Shown: positions 17,561 through 26,020 of the stretch, one piece after another
Layout of the letters: every line of letters starts with the position of its first letter
How positions within the stretch are numbered: the first letter of the stretch is position 1
Source of the DNA: Balneola sp.
Lineage (GTDB): Bacteria > Bacteroidota > Rhodothermia > Balneolales > Balneolaceae
NCBI GenBank assembly: GCA_017643645.1
Contig: JAEPNB010000007.1
Coordinates: forward strand, 62,001-126,000
Reading direction: 5' to 3'
DNA length: 64,000 bases
Notes under the pieces: model-generated
What the model was told of the DNA's origin: nothing
Database searches by the model: none
What the model saw: the letters and a program-made list of their open reading frames with translations, nothing else
Program-made: the position numbers and the translations under genes

Positions 17561-18677
17561 ATGGGAATTAATAAAGATCACCTAAATGAACTCTATGAGC
17601 GCGTGGATTCGCTCAGGAGGTATCTTTGACTACGACAAAAGAAAAGTCCGCATAATAGAACTTACCGAAAAGACTCAGGATCCCGAGTTTTGGAACGATC
17701 CGTCTTCTGCACAAGCGATAATGAAGAAGATGGATAATGAAAAAAGTCTGGTAGAATCCTGGGATGATCTAAATGATCTCCGTGACAGCATCAATGTGTT
17801 TCTTGAATTTGAAGAGATGGGCGAAGATGTTGAAAGCGAGATCGATGCAGAATATGCCAAGCTCGAGAATAAACTGGAAGCATTGGAATTGAGGAATATG
17901 CTCAATGGTCCGGATGATCAGAGAGATGCGGTGGTAACTTTCAATCCCGGAGCCGGTGGAACGGAAAGTCAGGATTGGGCTCAGATGTTATACAGAATGT
18001 ATGTTCGCTGGGCTGAAAAGAATGATTTCAAAGTTTCCAATATAGACTATCAGGATGGAGATGTAGCCGGATTAAAATCAGCGACTATTGAAGTACAGGG
18101 AAACAATGCGTACGGTTTTCTTAAGGCGGAAAGCGGTGTTCATCGTTTAGTAAGAGTTTCTCCATTCGACAGTAATGCCAGAAGGCACACGTCTTTTTGC
18201 TCTGTATTTGTTTCGCCATTGATCGATGATTCCATTGAAGTGAACATCAACGAAAGTGAAGTTGAACTTCAGCGTTTCCATTCCAGTGGTGCAGGCGGAC
18301 AGAATGTGAACAAAGTTGAAACCGGAGTACGTTTGATCTGGGAAGGTGAGCTTTCTGATGGCAGGATAGAGAAGGTAGTTGCTGAATGTCAGCAGGAACG
18401 TTCACAGCTACAGAACAGAGAGAAAGCTATGGTCTTGTTGAAGTCCAGAATCTACGAACTGGAAAAAGAAATTCAGGAAGAAGAAAAAGCTAAACTCGAA
18501 GGTTCGAAAGGAAAGAACGAGTGGGGATCTCAGATCAGAAGTTATGTATTTGATGATCAACGGGTAAAGGATCACAGAACCAATCACGAAACTTCTAATG
18601 TGAATGGAGTTATGGATGGAGATTTGGATGAATTCATTAAAGCTTATTTGTTAACCATCTCAACGCAACCCCAGTAG
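17561..18677 (+). CDS. prfB: Peptide chain release factor 2, with programmed +1 frameshift
   Basis: RF2 recognises UGA and UAA stops. The gene starts at ATG 17561 and reads 22 codons (MGINKDHLNELYERV...YL) to an in-frame TGA at 17627-17629. A +1 shift, skipping T17627, continues as DYDKRKVRIIELTEK, which is where RF2 proteins read on. The coding parts are therefore 17561-17626 joined to 17628-18677, 371 residues. Beginning at the in-frame ATG 17586 would give a wrong N-terminus. Downstream are the RF2 tripeptide SPF in VRVSPFDSNARRHTS and the catalytic GGQ in SSGAGGQNVNKVET. coaE follows two bases after the stop. Confidence 0.95.
17615..17629 (+). promoter_or_regulatory. prfB autoregulatory frameshift signal
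   Basis: AGGAGG (17615-17620), three bases, CTT, TGA, then C: the string AGGAGGTATCTTTGAC. E. coli prfB has AGGGGGTATCTTTGAC. The Shine-Dalgarno-like element three bases upstream of the CTT codon and the weak UGAC stop context are the known stimulators. When RF2 is scarce the ribosome slips from CUU to UUU and makes full-length RF2. Confidence 0.95.
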
Positions 18678-18679
18678 CG

Positions 18680-19273
18680 ATGATCAGGGTAGGAGTAACC
18701 GGAGGAATTGGTTCAGGTAAAACTACCTTGTGCAAAGAATGGGAAAGATTGGGAGCTTTTGTGGTTTATGCAGATGATCTGGCAAAAAAGCTAATGATCG
18801 AAGATGATGAACTCGTAAAGAATATAAAATCTGTTTTTGGTAATAAGGCTTATCATGAAGATGGTAGTCTCAATCGGCATTATCTGGCCCAAGAAGCATT
18901 TGAAAAAGGAAGAGTGAATGAATTAAATAATTTGGTTCATCCGGTGCTTTGGAAGAAGGTAGAGGAAATATCAGCCCAAAAGGAGAGAGAGGGAGTGGAT
19001 GTTTTCGTTAAAGAAGCGGCTATTCTTTTGCAAAACGGCAGACCAGAAGATGTGGATTTTGTTGTACTCGTTGAAGCGGATGAACAACAAAGAACGGAGC
19101 GTGTTGTTAGGAGAGACAATTCCGACAGAAAAAAAGTAGAAGGTCGGATTTCAGCACAACAAGATTTTTCCACACTTACAGAGTTAGCAGACTTTGTAGT
19201 CACAAACGATGAAGGCGTTATCGAATTAAAGGAAAAGGCCGGATTGCTTCTGAAAGAGATTAGGAAATTTTAA
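18680..19273 (+). CDS. coaE: Dephospho-CoA kinase
   Basis: A 197-residue kinase performing the last step of coenzyme A synthesis, phosphorylation of the 3'-hydroxyl of dephospho-CoA by ATP. It shows the P-loop GVTGGIGSGKTTLC at residues 5-18, the DDLAKKLM segment that contacts substrate, and the lid-region arginines in ERVVRRDNSDRKKVEGRI. It follows prfB by two bases and is evidently in the same transcript. Confidence 0.95.
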   Translation: MIRVGVTGGIGSGKTTLCKEWERLGAFVVYADDLAKKLMIEDDELVKNIKSVFGNKAYHEDGSLNRHYLAQEAFEKGRVNELNNLVHPVLWKKVEEISAQKEREGVDVFVKEAAILLQNGRPEDVDFVVLVEADEQQRTERVVRRDNSDRKKVEGRISAQQDFSTLTELADFVVTNDEGVIELKEKAGLLLKEIRKF

Positions 19274-19339
19274 AAGGAAATTGACTAAAAAACATTCATA
19301 TATTACAGAAAAGCGCTTCCAAATAAATTATTAGGGATA

Positions 19340-20380
19340 ATGACTACACAAAAAGAAGAAAGGCTTGTAACGCTTGAAGAATTTATAATTCAGGCACAAA
19401 ACAGATTTCCGGGAGCTACAGGAGAGCTTTCACAATTGTTAAGGGATATCAGTCTTGCTGCTAAAATTATTTCACGTGAGGTTAATAAAGCAGGTATAAC
19501 CAATATTTTAGGGTACGATGGGTCTACAAATATTCATGGTGAATCTGTAAAGAAACTGGATCTTTTTGCGGACTCTCAGCTTATTTCAGCTCTTGAGCGT
19601 TCCGGTATAACTTGTATGGTTATTTCTGAGGAGAATGATGGTATTGTTCAGTTAAGTAGTACAGGTGGAAAATACATCGTTTACATGGATCCATTAGATG
19701 GATCTTCAAATATTGATGTAAATGTGTCGATAGGAAGTATTTTTTCGATTTATATGAGAGAGCCACGTTTTGATCAAACTTTAAGGGAAGAAGACGCGCT
19801 TCAACCGGGAACTAAGCAAGTAGCTGCCGGATATGTATTATATGGCTCATCTACTACACTAGCTTATACTACTGGTTTGAATGTTAGTTTATTTACTCTT
19901 GATCCAAGTTTGGGTGAGTTTATTCTGAGTGATCGCAAAGTTCAGATTCCGGATCATGGTAAAATTTACAGCATCAATGAAGGAAGTTATAATTCATGGG
20001 AACTTGGACTGAAAAAGTATATAAAGTATTGCCAGGAAGATGACTCGGAATCAGGTAGGCCATATTCTGCAAGATACATTGGTTCAATGGTAGCGGACCT
20101 TCACAGAACACTTATAAAAGGTGGAATATTTATCTATCCTCACAGTAAGCGATATCCGAATGGTAAGCTAAGATTGATGTATGAGTGCAATCCACTTAGT
20201 TTTATTATTGAACAGGCCGGAGGAATGGCAACAGATGGACATCAGCGAATAATGGACATAGAACCAACAGCCATTCATCAGCAGACACCGATCTACATAG
20301 GCTCAAAAGAGAATGTGTCGCATGTAATGGACTTTTTGCACGAATTTGCAGATAAAGAAGAAGCAGAGTTAGAAATCTGA
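19340..20380 (+). CDS. fbp: Fructose-1,6-bisphosphatase class I
   Basis: A 346-residue enzyme hydrolysing fructose 1,6-bisphosphate to fructose 6-phosphate, the committed step of gluconeogenesis. The metal site MDPLDGSSNIDVN lies near residues 115-128, the substrate site YIGSMVADLHRTL near 250, and LRLMYECNPLSFIIEQAGG near 280-298, all class I marks. A 66-base gap separates it from coaE, so it may have its own promoter. A strong hairpin follows directly. Confidence 0.96.
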   Translation: MTTQKEERLVTLEEFIIQAQNRFPGATGELSQLLRDISLAAKIISREVNKAGITNILGYDGSTNIHGESVKKLDLFADSQLISALERSGITCMVISEENDGIVQLSSTGGKYIVYMDPLDGSSNIDVNVSIGSIFSIYMREPRFDQTLREEDALQPGTKQVAAGYVLYGSSTTLAYTTGLNVSLFTLDPSLGEFILSDRKVQIPDHGKIYSINEGSYNSWELGLKKYIKYCQEDDSESGRPYSARYIGSMVADLHRTLIKGGIFIYPHSKRYPNGKLRLMYECNPLSFIIEQAGGMATDGHQRIMDIEPTAIHQQTPIYIGSKENVSHVMDFLHEFADKEEAELEI

Positions 20381-20390
20381 GTTAGATGAA

Positions 20391-20421
20391 AGAATCCGGT
20401 TCGTAATTTAAACCGGATTCT
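20391..20421. terminator. Bidirectional terminator-like hairpin
   Basis: AGAATCCGGTT, a nine-base loop, AACCGGATTCT: a perfect 11-bp stem between the convergent fbp and DUF192 genes. It lies 10 bases after the fbp stop. On the minus strand it is 11 bases past the DUF192 stop and followed by TTTC. Confidence 0.75.
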
Positions 20422-20432
20422 GAGGCAGCTGC

Positions 20433-20906
20433 TCAAAACCTCACTTTCATTCCTTCTTTAATATCATTAGAAATACTATACCCAGCGTTTGTCTCAACTA
20501 CATATTTCGCAGGTTCTCCCGATGGTAATGTTTTTGAAGAAAACGGGGTTGTGCTCTTATATATATTCACAATCACACTGTCAGCATTTACGTACATGAT
20601 GTCTAGCGAAAGCGGGGTGTTCATCATATAGAAGCTTTGAGGTTCTTCAGTATCAAAGTAAAAAACCATTCCGGCATCTGAAGGCATTGAATTTACATCC
20701 ATCAATCCTTGATTTCTTTCAGCAGGATCATCCGCTTTTACAAATCTTAGCGTTGAAACGACTTCTCCATCAGCATTTAGGAAAGAAAGTGTATTCGAGT
20801 ATTCAAGAACACGTCCTTTTTTTTCGGTTTGTTCTTTCTTTTTTGACTCTCCACAAGCCCCTAAAAATGCTATGGAGAGTAATAAAACAAGTAATTTATT
20901 TAACAT
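20433..20906 (-). CDS. DUF192 lipoprotein
   Basis: A 157-residue lipoprotein with lipobox LGAC (Cys18), a charged linker and a DUF192 domain. Typical DUF192 features are ERNQGLMDVNSMPSDAGMVF, the FYMMNTPLSLDIMYV strand pair and an ILEVNAG-like VVETNAGYS near the end. The function of DUF192 proteins is not established. Its start lies inside the 3' end of the BNR-repeat gene (11-base overlap), indicating coupled translation. Confidence 0.88.
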   Translation of the reverse strand: MLNKLLVLLLSIAFLGACGESKKKEQTEKKGRVLEYSNTLSFLNADGEVVSTLRFVKADDPAERNQGLMDVNSMPSDAGMVFYFDTEEPQSFYMMNTPLSLDIMYVNADSVIVNIYKSTTPFSSKTLPSGEPAKYVVETNAGYSISNDIKEGMKVRF

Positions 20907-23697
20907 TGAAATCTACTGAATGTTTAGTATTGCCAACTTTGTATTCGATGGTGTATTCACCTTTTTGAATGTAAGATTTATTCCCCTCTCTGTCAGTATC
21001 AATTACCAGATCCCATTCAAAAACATTGAATCCGTAATCTGAATCTGCTTTTGTTGAAAACACTTTATCGCCTTCTTTATTACTCACGGTGATCTCTACG
21101 GTTGCTCCGCTTTTATTAGACACATAATACATCAAATCCACACTTGGATTAAATGGATCCCTGTAAGGAGCAAACTGTGAACCCCATCTGCTGGAATGAC
21201 GAATATCTTCCGGAGAGAAACCGGTTACTCGCTCATTCATTCTTTCAGAAAGCTTTTGAAGAGGCTTAACATCCATTACCCAAATACTTCTTCCATGAGT
21301 ACCAATTACAAGCTCAAGCTCACGAGGATGAACAACCATATCGTAACTGGCTACATTTGGCAATTGGTTTAAATAATGCCATTCTTTTCCGTCATTAAAG
21401 CTGATGTATGTTCCATGATCCAGTCCGGCATAAAGAATTGAAGGAACTACAGGGTCCTGAACAATCACATTAGCTACTTCATTTGGAAGGTTACCTTTTA
21501 AAGATGTCCAGGTTTTACCAAAATCAGTTGTTTTGTACAGATAAGTATCGAAATCATCGAATCTGTATCCATTCAGAGAAACGTAAGCCGTTCCTTTATC
21601 ATGAACAGAAGCATGAACTTCACTTACCCACAGATCTTTAGGAATGCTACCGGTTATATTTGTCCAGCTGGCTCCTCCATCTCTGGTGATTTGAATGTTT
21701 CCATCGTCAGTACCCACCCAAATTTGATTGAAATCAAGGGGGGATTCTGCAATAGTAGTGATGGTAGAGTAGGGAACATCGCCATTCGGATGATCGTTAG
21801 TCAGATCAGGACTAATTGCTGTCCATGTTTCCCCACGATCTAAAGACCTACTTAGTTTTTGAGATCCAAAGTAAACTACATCAGGGTTATGATGGCTTAA
21901 GTTAACCGGAGTATTCCAATTATAACGGTATCGAGGTTCACCTACATCATGACGAGGAGTAATTCCTGTAGTTGTTTCTTTTTCTCTGTCTAATCTAAAA
22001 TAGTTCCCATATTGAAATCCCACGTAAACGATATCAGAATTATCCGGATTCGCGTAAACATGCATTCCATCTCCACCAAACAAGCGCTCCCAAGGACGAT
22101 TTCTGTTTGGAGTTGAGGTAGAAGGACCAACAAAAGTACCATTATCTTGCAAGCCTCCATAAATGTTATATGGCTCTTCCATGTCTACACTTACGGTATA
22201 AAATTGACCAACAGCTTCTGAATTGTGATGAATGAAATTTTCACCTCCGTCATGGCTTTCATACAACCCGCCATCGTTACCTAAAAGTATATGTTCAGAA
22301 TCGTTCGGGTCTATCCAAAGTGCTTGTTGATCTGCGTGAACCGGATCATTGGCTGCTTTTCGTGTCCATGTTTTCCCGCCATCAGTTGACTTTATAAAGG
22401 GGACTCCTAATGCATAGATCGTATTTTCATCATTCGGGTCGACTCTGATTTCTCCAAAATAATATCCATAAGTATTATACACACCTGGAATTTCGTAGTC
22501 GTGAGTGATTTTCCAGCTTTCGCCACCATTATCAGAGCGGTACACCTCTAAGCCTTTTATACTAGTATCAAATAGTGCAGCATTGGCATCGCCAAGAAAT
22601 TCACCAAGGGCGGCCGGCTTGTACTTTCCTTTTTCTACGTCTGCTTTAACACTCTTTGCCGTATACTTTTCCGGAAATCTGTTTCTTCGGAGGAAGCTTT
22701 CAAGTTTTTTGTTATCGAGCTTCATAAAATCTTTTACTGACATTTTCACAAATGAAGTTTGAGTTAATGCATCGCTGTCATTTTCCCTTTCTTCTTTCAT
22801 TTCAAATTGATTATCAACAATAGCGTAAATAACATCAGGATTACTTAGGCTCACGTCTAAACCAATTCTCCCAACAAAATCTCCCTGAGGAAATCCTTTT
22901 ACTGATTTGCTCCAGGATTCACCTCCATCGGTTGATTTATAAATAGAAGATCCGTTTCCACCTTCTTTAAAATTCCACGCTTTTCGATCTTTCTCCCAGG
23001 TAGAAGCCCAAAGAATATTAGGATCAGTTGGGTGGATTACAAGATCAATCACTCCGGTGCTGTCGTTTACAAAAAGAGTTCTGCTCCATGTTTCGCCACC
23101 ATCGGTAGTTTTATACACACCTCTTTCATTGTTATATGAATACAAGGCTCCCAATGATCCAACCCAGGCAATATCTTCATTTGTAGGATGGGTTACGATT
23201 CTTCCAATATGCTGAGTGTTTCTCAACCCCGTGTATTTCCAGGTTTCTCCGCCATCCATACTTTTGAAAACGCCTGCACCGGCATAACTGGAACGACTGC
23301 TGTTATTTTCTCCGGTTCCAACCCAGATCACATTTGGGTTTGCTCTGGAAATAGCCAGATCTCCAATTCCTAAGGCGTCTTCATGATCGAAGACAGGTTT
23401 CATGGTATTACCGCTATTCACAGTTTTGTAAACTCCACCTGAAGCATAACCCACATAAAATATTCTGCTGTTCTCTGGATGTACGGCAATATCAGAAACG
23501 CGACCACTCATAACCACCGGTCCTACATTACGGAGTGGATAGTTTTTAAAAGCTGATGATTCTCTGAGTTTGTCGCGCTGCTCAATAGAAGTGTCTAATT
23601 CAGCTTTTGTTGTGGACTCAACATGTTGAGCGCTGGAATTATCAGAGATAAAAAGTGCAATAAGTAAAACAAGAAAGGAAGAAAGAATCTTTTTCAT
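20896..23697 (-). CDS. Large secreted BNR/VPS10-like beta-propeller protein
   Basis: A 933-residue exported protein with signal peptide 1-23 (NSSAQ). It contains many Asp-box/BNR turns such as SMDGGETWKY, TTDGGETWSR, STDGGESWSK, STDGGKTWTR and TRDGGASWTN, as in sortilin/VPS10-like glycosyl-hydrolase-annotated proteins of Bacteroidota. These form one or two large propellers, and Asp boxes alone do not show hydrolase activity. The last 80 residues look like a beta-sandwich (VEITVSNKEGDKVF, FEWDLVIDTD) of the kind found before sorting domains. It is co-transcribed with the DUF192 lipoprotein. Confidence 0.88.
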   Translation of the reverse strand: MKKILSSFLVLLIALFISDNSSAQHVESTTKAELDTSIEQRDKLRESSAFKNYPLRNVGPVVMSGRVSDIAVHPENSRIFYVGYASGGVYKTVNSGNTMKPVFDHEDALGIGDLAISRANPNVIWVGTGENNSSRSSYAGAGVFKSMDGGETWKYTGLRNTQHIGRIVTHPTNEDIAWVGSLGALYSYNNERGVYKTTDGGETWSRTLFVNDSTGVIDLVIHPTDPNILWASTWEKDRKAWNFKEGGNGSSIYKSTDGGESWSKSVKGFPQGDFVGRIGLDVSLSNPDVIYAIVDNQFEMKEERENDSDALTQTSFVKMSVKDFMKLDNKKLESFLRRNRFPEKYTAKSVKADVEKGKYKPAALGEFLGDANAALFDTSIKGLEVYRSDNGGESWKITHDYEIPGVYNTYGYYFGEIRVDPNDENTIYALGVPFIKSTDGGKTWTRKAANDPVHADQQALWIDPNDSEHILLGNDGGLYESHDGGENFIHHNSEAVGQFYTVSVDMEEPYNIYGGLQDNGTFVGPSTSTPNRNRPWERLFGGDGMHVYANPDNSDIVYVGFQYGNYFRLDREKETTTGITPRHDVGEPRYRYNWNTPVNLSHHNPDVVYFGSQKLSRSLDRGETWTAISPDLTNDHPNGDVPYSTITTIAESPLDFNQIWVGTDDGNIQITRDGGASWTNITGSIPKDLWVSEVHASVHDKGTAYVSLNGYRFDDFDTYLYKTTDFGKTWTSLKGNLPNEVANVIVQDPVVPSILYAGLDHGTYISFNDGKEWHYLNQLPNVASYDMVVHPRELELVIGTHGRSIWVMDVKPLQKLSERMNERVTGFSPEDIRHSSRWGSQFAPYRDPFNPSVDLMYYVSNKSGATVEITVSNKEGDKVFSTKADSDYGFNVFEWDLVIDTDREGNKSYIQKGEYTIEYKVGNTKHSVDFNVK

Positions 23698-23837
23698 AAT
23701 CGTAGTTAGTTTGAAATGTGAAGGATGATATAAAATGATGAGTAAAGATTTAGAAAAAAGTTATTAAGCCGTTCAAAAGATTTCAGATATTTGAAAATAA
23801 TTGGCTTTCAATATGTTTTTATTGTTACTTACCTGTC

Positions 23838-24608
23838 ATGAAGTATAAAAAGGTACATATAACTCTCTTAATTGTATTTGCGGGCAGTGTTCTGGTATCA
23901 GCTAATAGTGGTTTTAGTAGTAAAAAGATTAGTATCAGTTATGGTGATTATTTTAATGGTTTCGGAGAGCATATTGGAACTGATAGTTTAAGTGATGGGA
24001 AAATCTATATTGCGGAAAAATGGAAATCCTTAATAGTTAAAAATGCTCTTAAAGAAGGAGGAAGGGAGAATATTCTAATTGCAAAATCTTCTTCGTATGA
24101 AATTCCAAGCATTAAAATATTATATGAGTGCTTAGACGTGTTGAAGAGAACAAAGGCAAATGGAGGCTTGAGAGAAGAGGTTTCTGTTTTGTTCACAGAT
24201 GGAAAAATTACTAGAGGTAAAACAGGGCCAAAGCCCATATTCGGTCAAAATGTAATGATTCAAGAGGTATCAATTCCTGCGTTTCCTGATAAAAAGCAAG
24301 ATAGTGATGTGGAAGTTGTTATTCACTCTCATGCAATCGGAAGTGTAATAGATATTGATAGATTATACTCAATATCAGCTTTCGAAAAGTCCAAGGCAGA
24401 TCAAGTAACATTCCATAGATTTAAAATGAACATAATTGTAGGTCATCTTGGCAATGCTGTTGTAAATCCAATCGGAAATACTGTTCATAATAAACCGCTG
24501 GGTATTGTGATCTATTATAGAAAAACATGGTCAGAAGTTGGGATTAGGTTTAGTTCAATAGATAGGATTATAGATTATTTGCAAGAAGACATGGTTACTG
24601 TAAGGTGA
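23838..24608 (+). CDS. Exported orphan protein with possible JAB/MPN-like core
   Basis: I do not recognise this 256-residue protein with certainty. A signal peptide is clear (1-22, ending SANSG). The second half contains VEVVIHSHAIGS, some 20 residues of linker, SKADQVTFHRF and a hydrophobic strand MNIIVGHLG. The order His-x-His, then Asp, then strand resembles JAB/MPN metalloproteases (HSHP...SxxD), but the proline and a clear upstream Glu are not certain. It may be a degenerate or new member, or unrelated. It ends 19 bases before a repeat element and has no obvious operon partner apart from the small membrane protein beyond the repeats. Confidence 0.6.
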   Translation: MKYKKVHITLLIVFAGSVLVSANSGFSSKKISISYGDYFNGFGEHIGTDSLSDGKIYIAEKWKSLIVKNALKEGGRENILIAKSSSYEIPSIKILYECLDVLKRTKANGGLREEVSVLFTDGKITRGKTGPKPIFGQNVMIQEVSIPAFPDKKQDSDVEVVIHSHAIGSVIDIDRLYSISAFEKSKADQVTFHRFKMNIIVGHLGNAVVNPIGNTVHNKPLGIVIYYRKTWSEVGIRFSSIDRIIDYLQEDMVTVR

Positions 24609-24627
24609 AAGGCAGGAAATAGAAATT

Positions 24628-24657
24628 TTAAACCAGCAGAGCCTTCAGGCTCGGCGG
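24628..24657. repeat. 30-bp repeat, copy 1
   Basis: Matches 25333-25362 at 27 of 30 positions. It contains the small hairpin GAGCC-TTCA-GGCTC (24639-24652). The two copies lie in direct orientation on either side of the small membrane protein gene 24820..25071. Confidence 0.75.
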
Positions 24658-24682
24658 TATGCTCGAAATAGTTTTAACTAAT

Positions 24683-24728
24683 GGAAGCAGAGCTTCCGGG
24701 GTCGTTCCGAACCGGAGGTACGGAACGA
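24683..24728. repeat. REP-like double hairpin
   Basis: Two adjacent hairpins: GGAAGC-AGA-GCTTCC (24683-24697), then TCGTTCCG (24702-24709) pairing with CGGAACGA (24721-24728). The layout, a short GGA-GC/GC-TCC hairpin then a longer hairpin followed by GG, recurs at 51753-51797. Confidence 0.65.
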
Positions 24729-24819
24729 GGAAAAAGTAGAAGGGTTTATAGCCCGATCAATAGAAAGTATAGGAATACAGATACCTAAATTTATTTTTAA
24801 ACATCAAAAGGCAATTTAG

Positions 24820-25071
24820 ATGTACTTACTTTTTTTTAAGACTAAAAGGGAAGCTATTACAGAATGGATCATTCACTTTTTTGAAGGAATAGGTGTAGAT
24901 CCAATTTTAGGAACTGCAATAATTGGAACAGTTGCGATTTTGTTAAGAATTAAATCTTTTTTTAAGGAAAGAGAGACTAAAAAAAAGTACAGTGTGCATA
25001 AGTTAATTGAAGATACAATACTGGTTCTTGCAACGGTTACTTTGATATTAGTAATAATATATCAAGAGTAG
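24820..25071 (+). CDS. Small two-helix membrane protein, function unknown
   Basis: An 83-residue protein with two hydrophobic helices (about 25-43, ILGTAIIGTVAILLRI, and 65-81, TILVLATVTLILVIIY) separated by a basic loop rich in Lys/Glu. No family is recognisable. It begins after a long purine-poor stretch with no strong ribosome-binding site but is followed by a good terminator at 25133, which supports expression as a unit. Direct repeats at 24628 and 25333 bracket it. Confidence 0.5.
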   Translation: MYLLFFKTKREAITEWIIHFFEGIGVDPILGTAIIGTVAILLRIKSFFKERETKKKYSVHKLIEDTILVLATVTLILVIIYQE

Positions 25072-25132
25072 ATATTTAAACTCTACAAATAAAGTACCCC
25101 ACTGTGCAAGCGTGTAATTAAAAAAACTGGTT

Positions 25133-25156
25133 CAAGTGTCCACTTGGACTTTTTTT
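25133..25156 (+). terminator. Intrinsic terminator after the small membrane protein gene
   Basis: CAAGT-GTCC-ACTTG stem-loop, then GGAC and seven T (25150-25156), 61 bases after the stop of 24820..25071. Confidence 0.7.
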
Positions 25157-25186
25157 GTTTACCCCCAAGCATAGTTCGGGTCCCAA

Positions 25187-25254
25187 GCTCTTTTAAGTCT
25201 GTGACTTAAAGAGCAATAGTTCAGCAAGTTTGTAACTTGCATTACAGGCAATGC
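25187..25254. repeat. Cluster of three consecutive hairpins
   Basis: Hairpin 1 is GCTCTTTTAAGTC with GACTTAAAGAGC (25187-25214, one bulge). Hairpin 2 is GCAAGTT-TGT-AACTTGC (25224-25240). Hairpin 3 is GCATT with AATGC (25239-25254), sharing the GC of hairpin 2. They lie between a terminator and the rimP promoter, so they are probably repeat remnants rather than a leader RNA. Confidence 0.6.
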
Positions 25255-25332
25255 TTTAAATTATATGGTTTAATCTAGTTCCATAGCTCTGCTGCGGAAT
25301 TCAAACGGAGGAGCTCCGCTCAGAATTACACC

Positions 25333-25362
25333 TTAAACTAGTAGAGCCTTCAGGCTCGGTGG
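25333..25362. repeat. 30-bp repeat, copy 2
   Basis: Near-identical to 24628-24657 (27 of 30), with the same GAGCC-TTCA-GGCTC hairpin. The three differences are all C/T transitions. Confidence 0.75.
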
Positions 25363-25450
25363 AAAGGACGTGAAATTTTATATAAGACTATGGAATACAT
25401 TTTATTTTTAAAGAATATTCTTTTCTTCAAAACAAACCCCATATCAATCT

Positions 25451-25479
25451 TTGAAAGATTCCATAATTAAGGCTATATT
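25451..25479 (+). promoter_or_regulatory. Candidate sigma70-type promoter of the rimP operon
   Basis: TTGAAA (25451-25456), 17 bases, TATATT (25474-25479), placed 60 bases before the rimP ATG and just before the leader hairpin. Confidence 0.5.
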
Positions 25480-25489
25480 TAGAATCTAG

Positions 25490-25520
25490 GTGAGCGTCGT
25501 GAAGGCACTCGCTTTTTTTT
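25490..25520 (+). promoter_or_regulatory. rimP leader hairpin with U tract (attenuator-like)
   Basis: GTGAGCG (25490-25496) pairs with CACTCGC (25506-25512), with one wobble and one mismatch, followed by eight T (25513-25520). A terminator-like hairpin in the leader right before rimP is known in other bacteria (rimP leader RNA). Here it lies between the promoter and the ATG at 25539, so read-through of the operon is probably regulated. Confidence 0.6.
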
Positions 25521-25538
25521 GTCCTTATTTCCCGGATC

Positions 25539-26000
25539 ATGCAGCTTGATACCATACAAAAAATTAAAGACTTAGCGGCTCCTTTAGTAGAGTCTAAGGA
25601 TCTCTTTGTCGTTGATATAGAACATAAAACCGGTAGTGGTTTGAATGAAGTATGGCTATATCTGGACGCACAAGATCGTGGAGTTAATCTGGATGAATGT
25701 GCAGATATCAGCCGTGAACTAGGTTTTTTGATAGAAGCACACGAGTTATTTGAAAAGAAATATCGACTAAATGTTTCGTCACCGGGACTTAGCAGGCCTC
25801 TTTCTGATGTACGTCAGTACAAAAAGAATCAAGGTCGAAAAGCTAAGGTCAAATTCAAGAAAGAAGATGAATATGACAAAACTGAAGGAACAATAGTTGG
25901 TGTGGATGAAAACGGAATTATGCTAGAAGACCAAAACGGGAAATCTGTTAAGGTTTTATTCGACGATATTAAAGAAGCAAAGATCGTCCCAAATATTTAA
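25539..26000 (+). CDS. rimP: Ribosome maturation factor RimP
   Basis: A 153-residue protein required for 30S subunit maturation. The N-terminal domain carries VDIEHKTGSGLNEVWLYLDAQDRGVNLDECADISR and YRLNVSSPGLSRPL, the family core. A C-terminal Sm-like beta-barrel domain follows from about residue 90 (KVKFKKEDEYDKTEGTIVGV). It is first gene of the rimP-nusA-infB-rbfA-truB-ribF operon and has a leader hairpin upstream. Confidence 0.95.
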   Translation: MQLDTIQKIKDLAAPLVESKDLFVVDIEHKTGSGLNEVWLYLDAQDRGVNLDECADISRELGFLIEAHELFEKKYRLNVSSPGLSRPLSDVRQYKKNQGRKAKVKFKKEDEYDKTEGTIVGVDENGIMLEDQNGKSVKVLFDDIKEAKIVPNI

Positions 26001-26020
26001 TACATACTTAAGCAACGCTG

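Larger units (their letters stand above)
25072..25538. other. 467-base gene-free region with hairpins, repeat and rimP promoter
   Basis: It holds, in order, the terminator at 25133, a run of three hairpins at 25187-25254, a hairpin GCGGA/TCCGC at 25294-25319, the second 30-bp repeat at 25333, a sigma70-like promoter at 25451 and the rimP leader hairpin at 25490. I see no convincing short coding sequence. Confidence 0.7.

Noticed and set aside
17586-17630. ATG 17586 as the start of prfB.
   Set aside because: The sequence between 17586 and 17627 in that frame has no similarity to RF2, while the 17561 frame plus the frameshift site gives a full, normal N-terminus.
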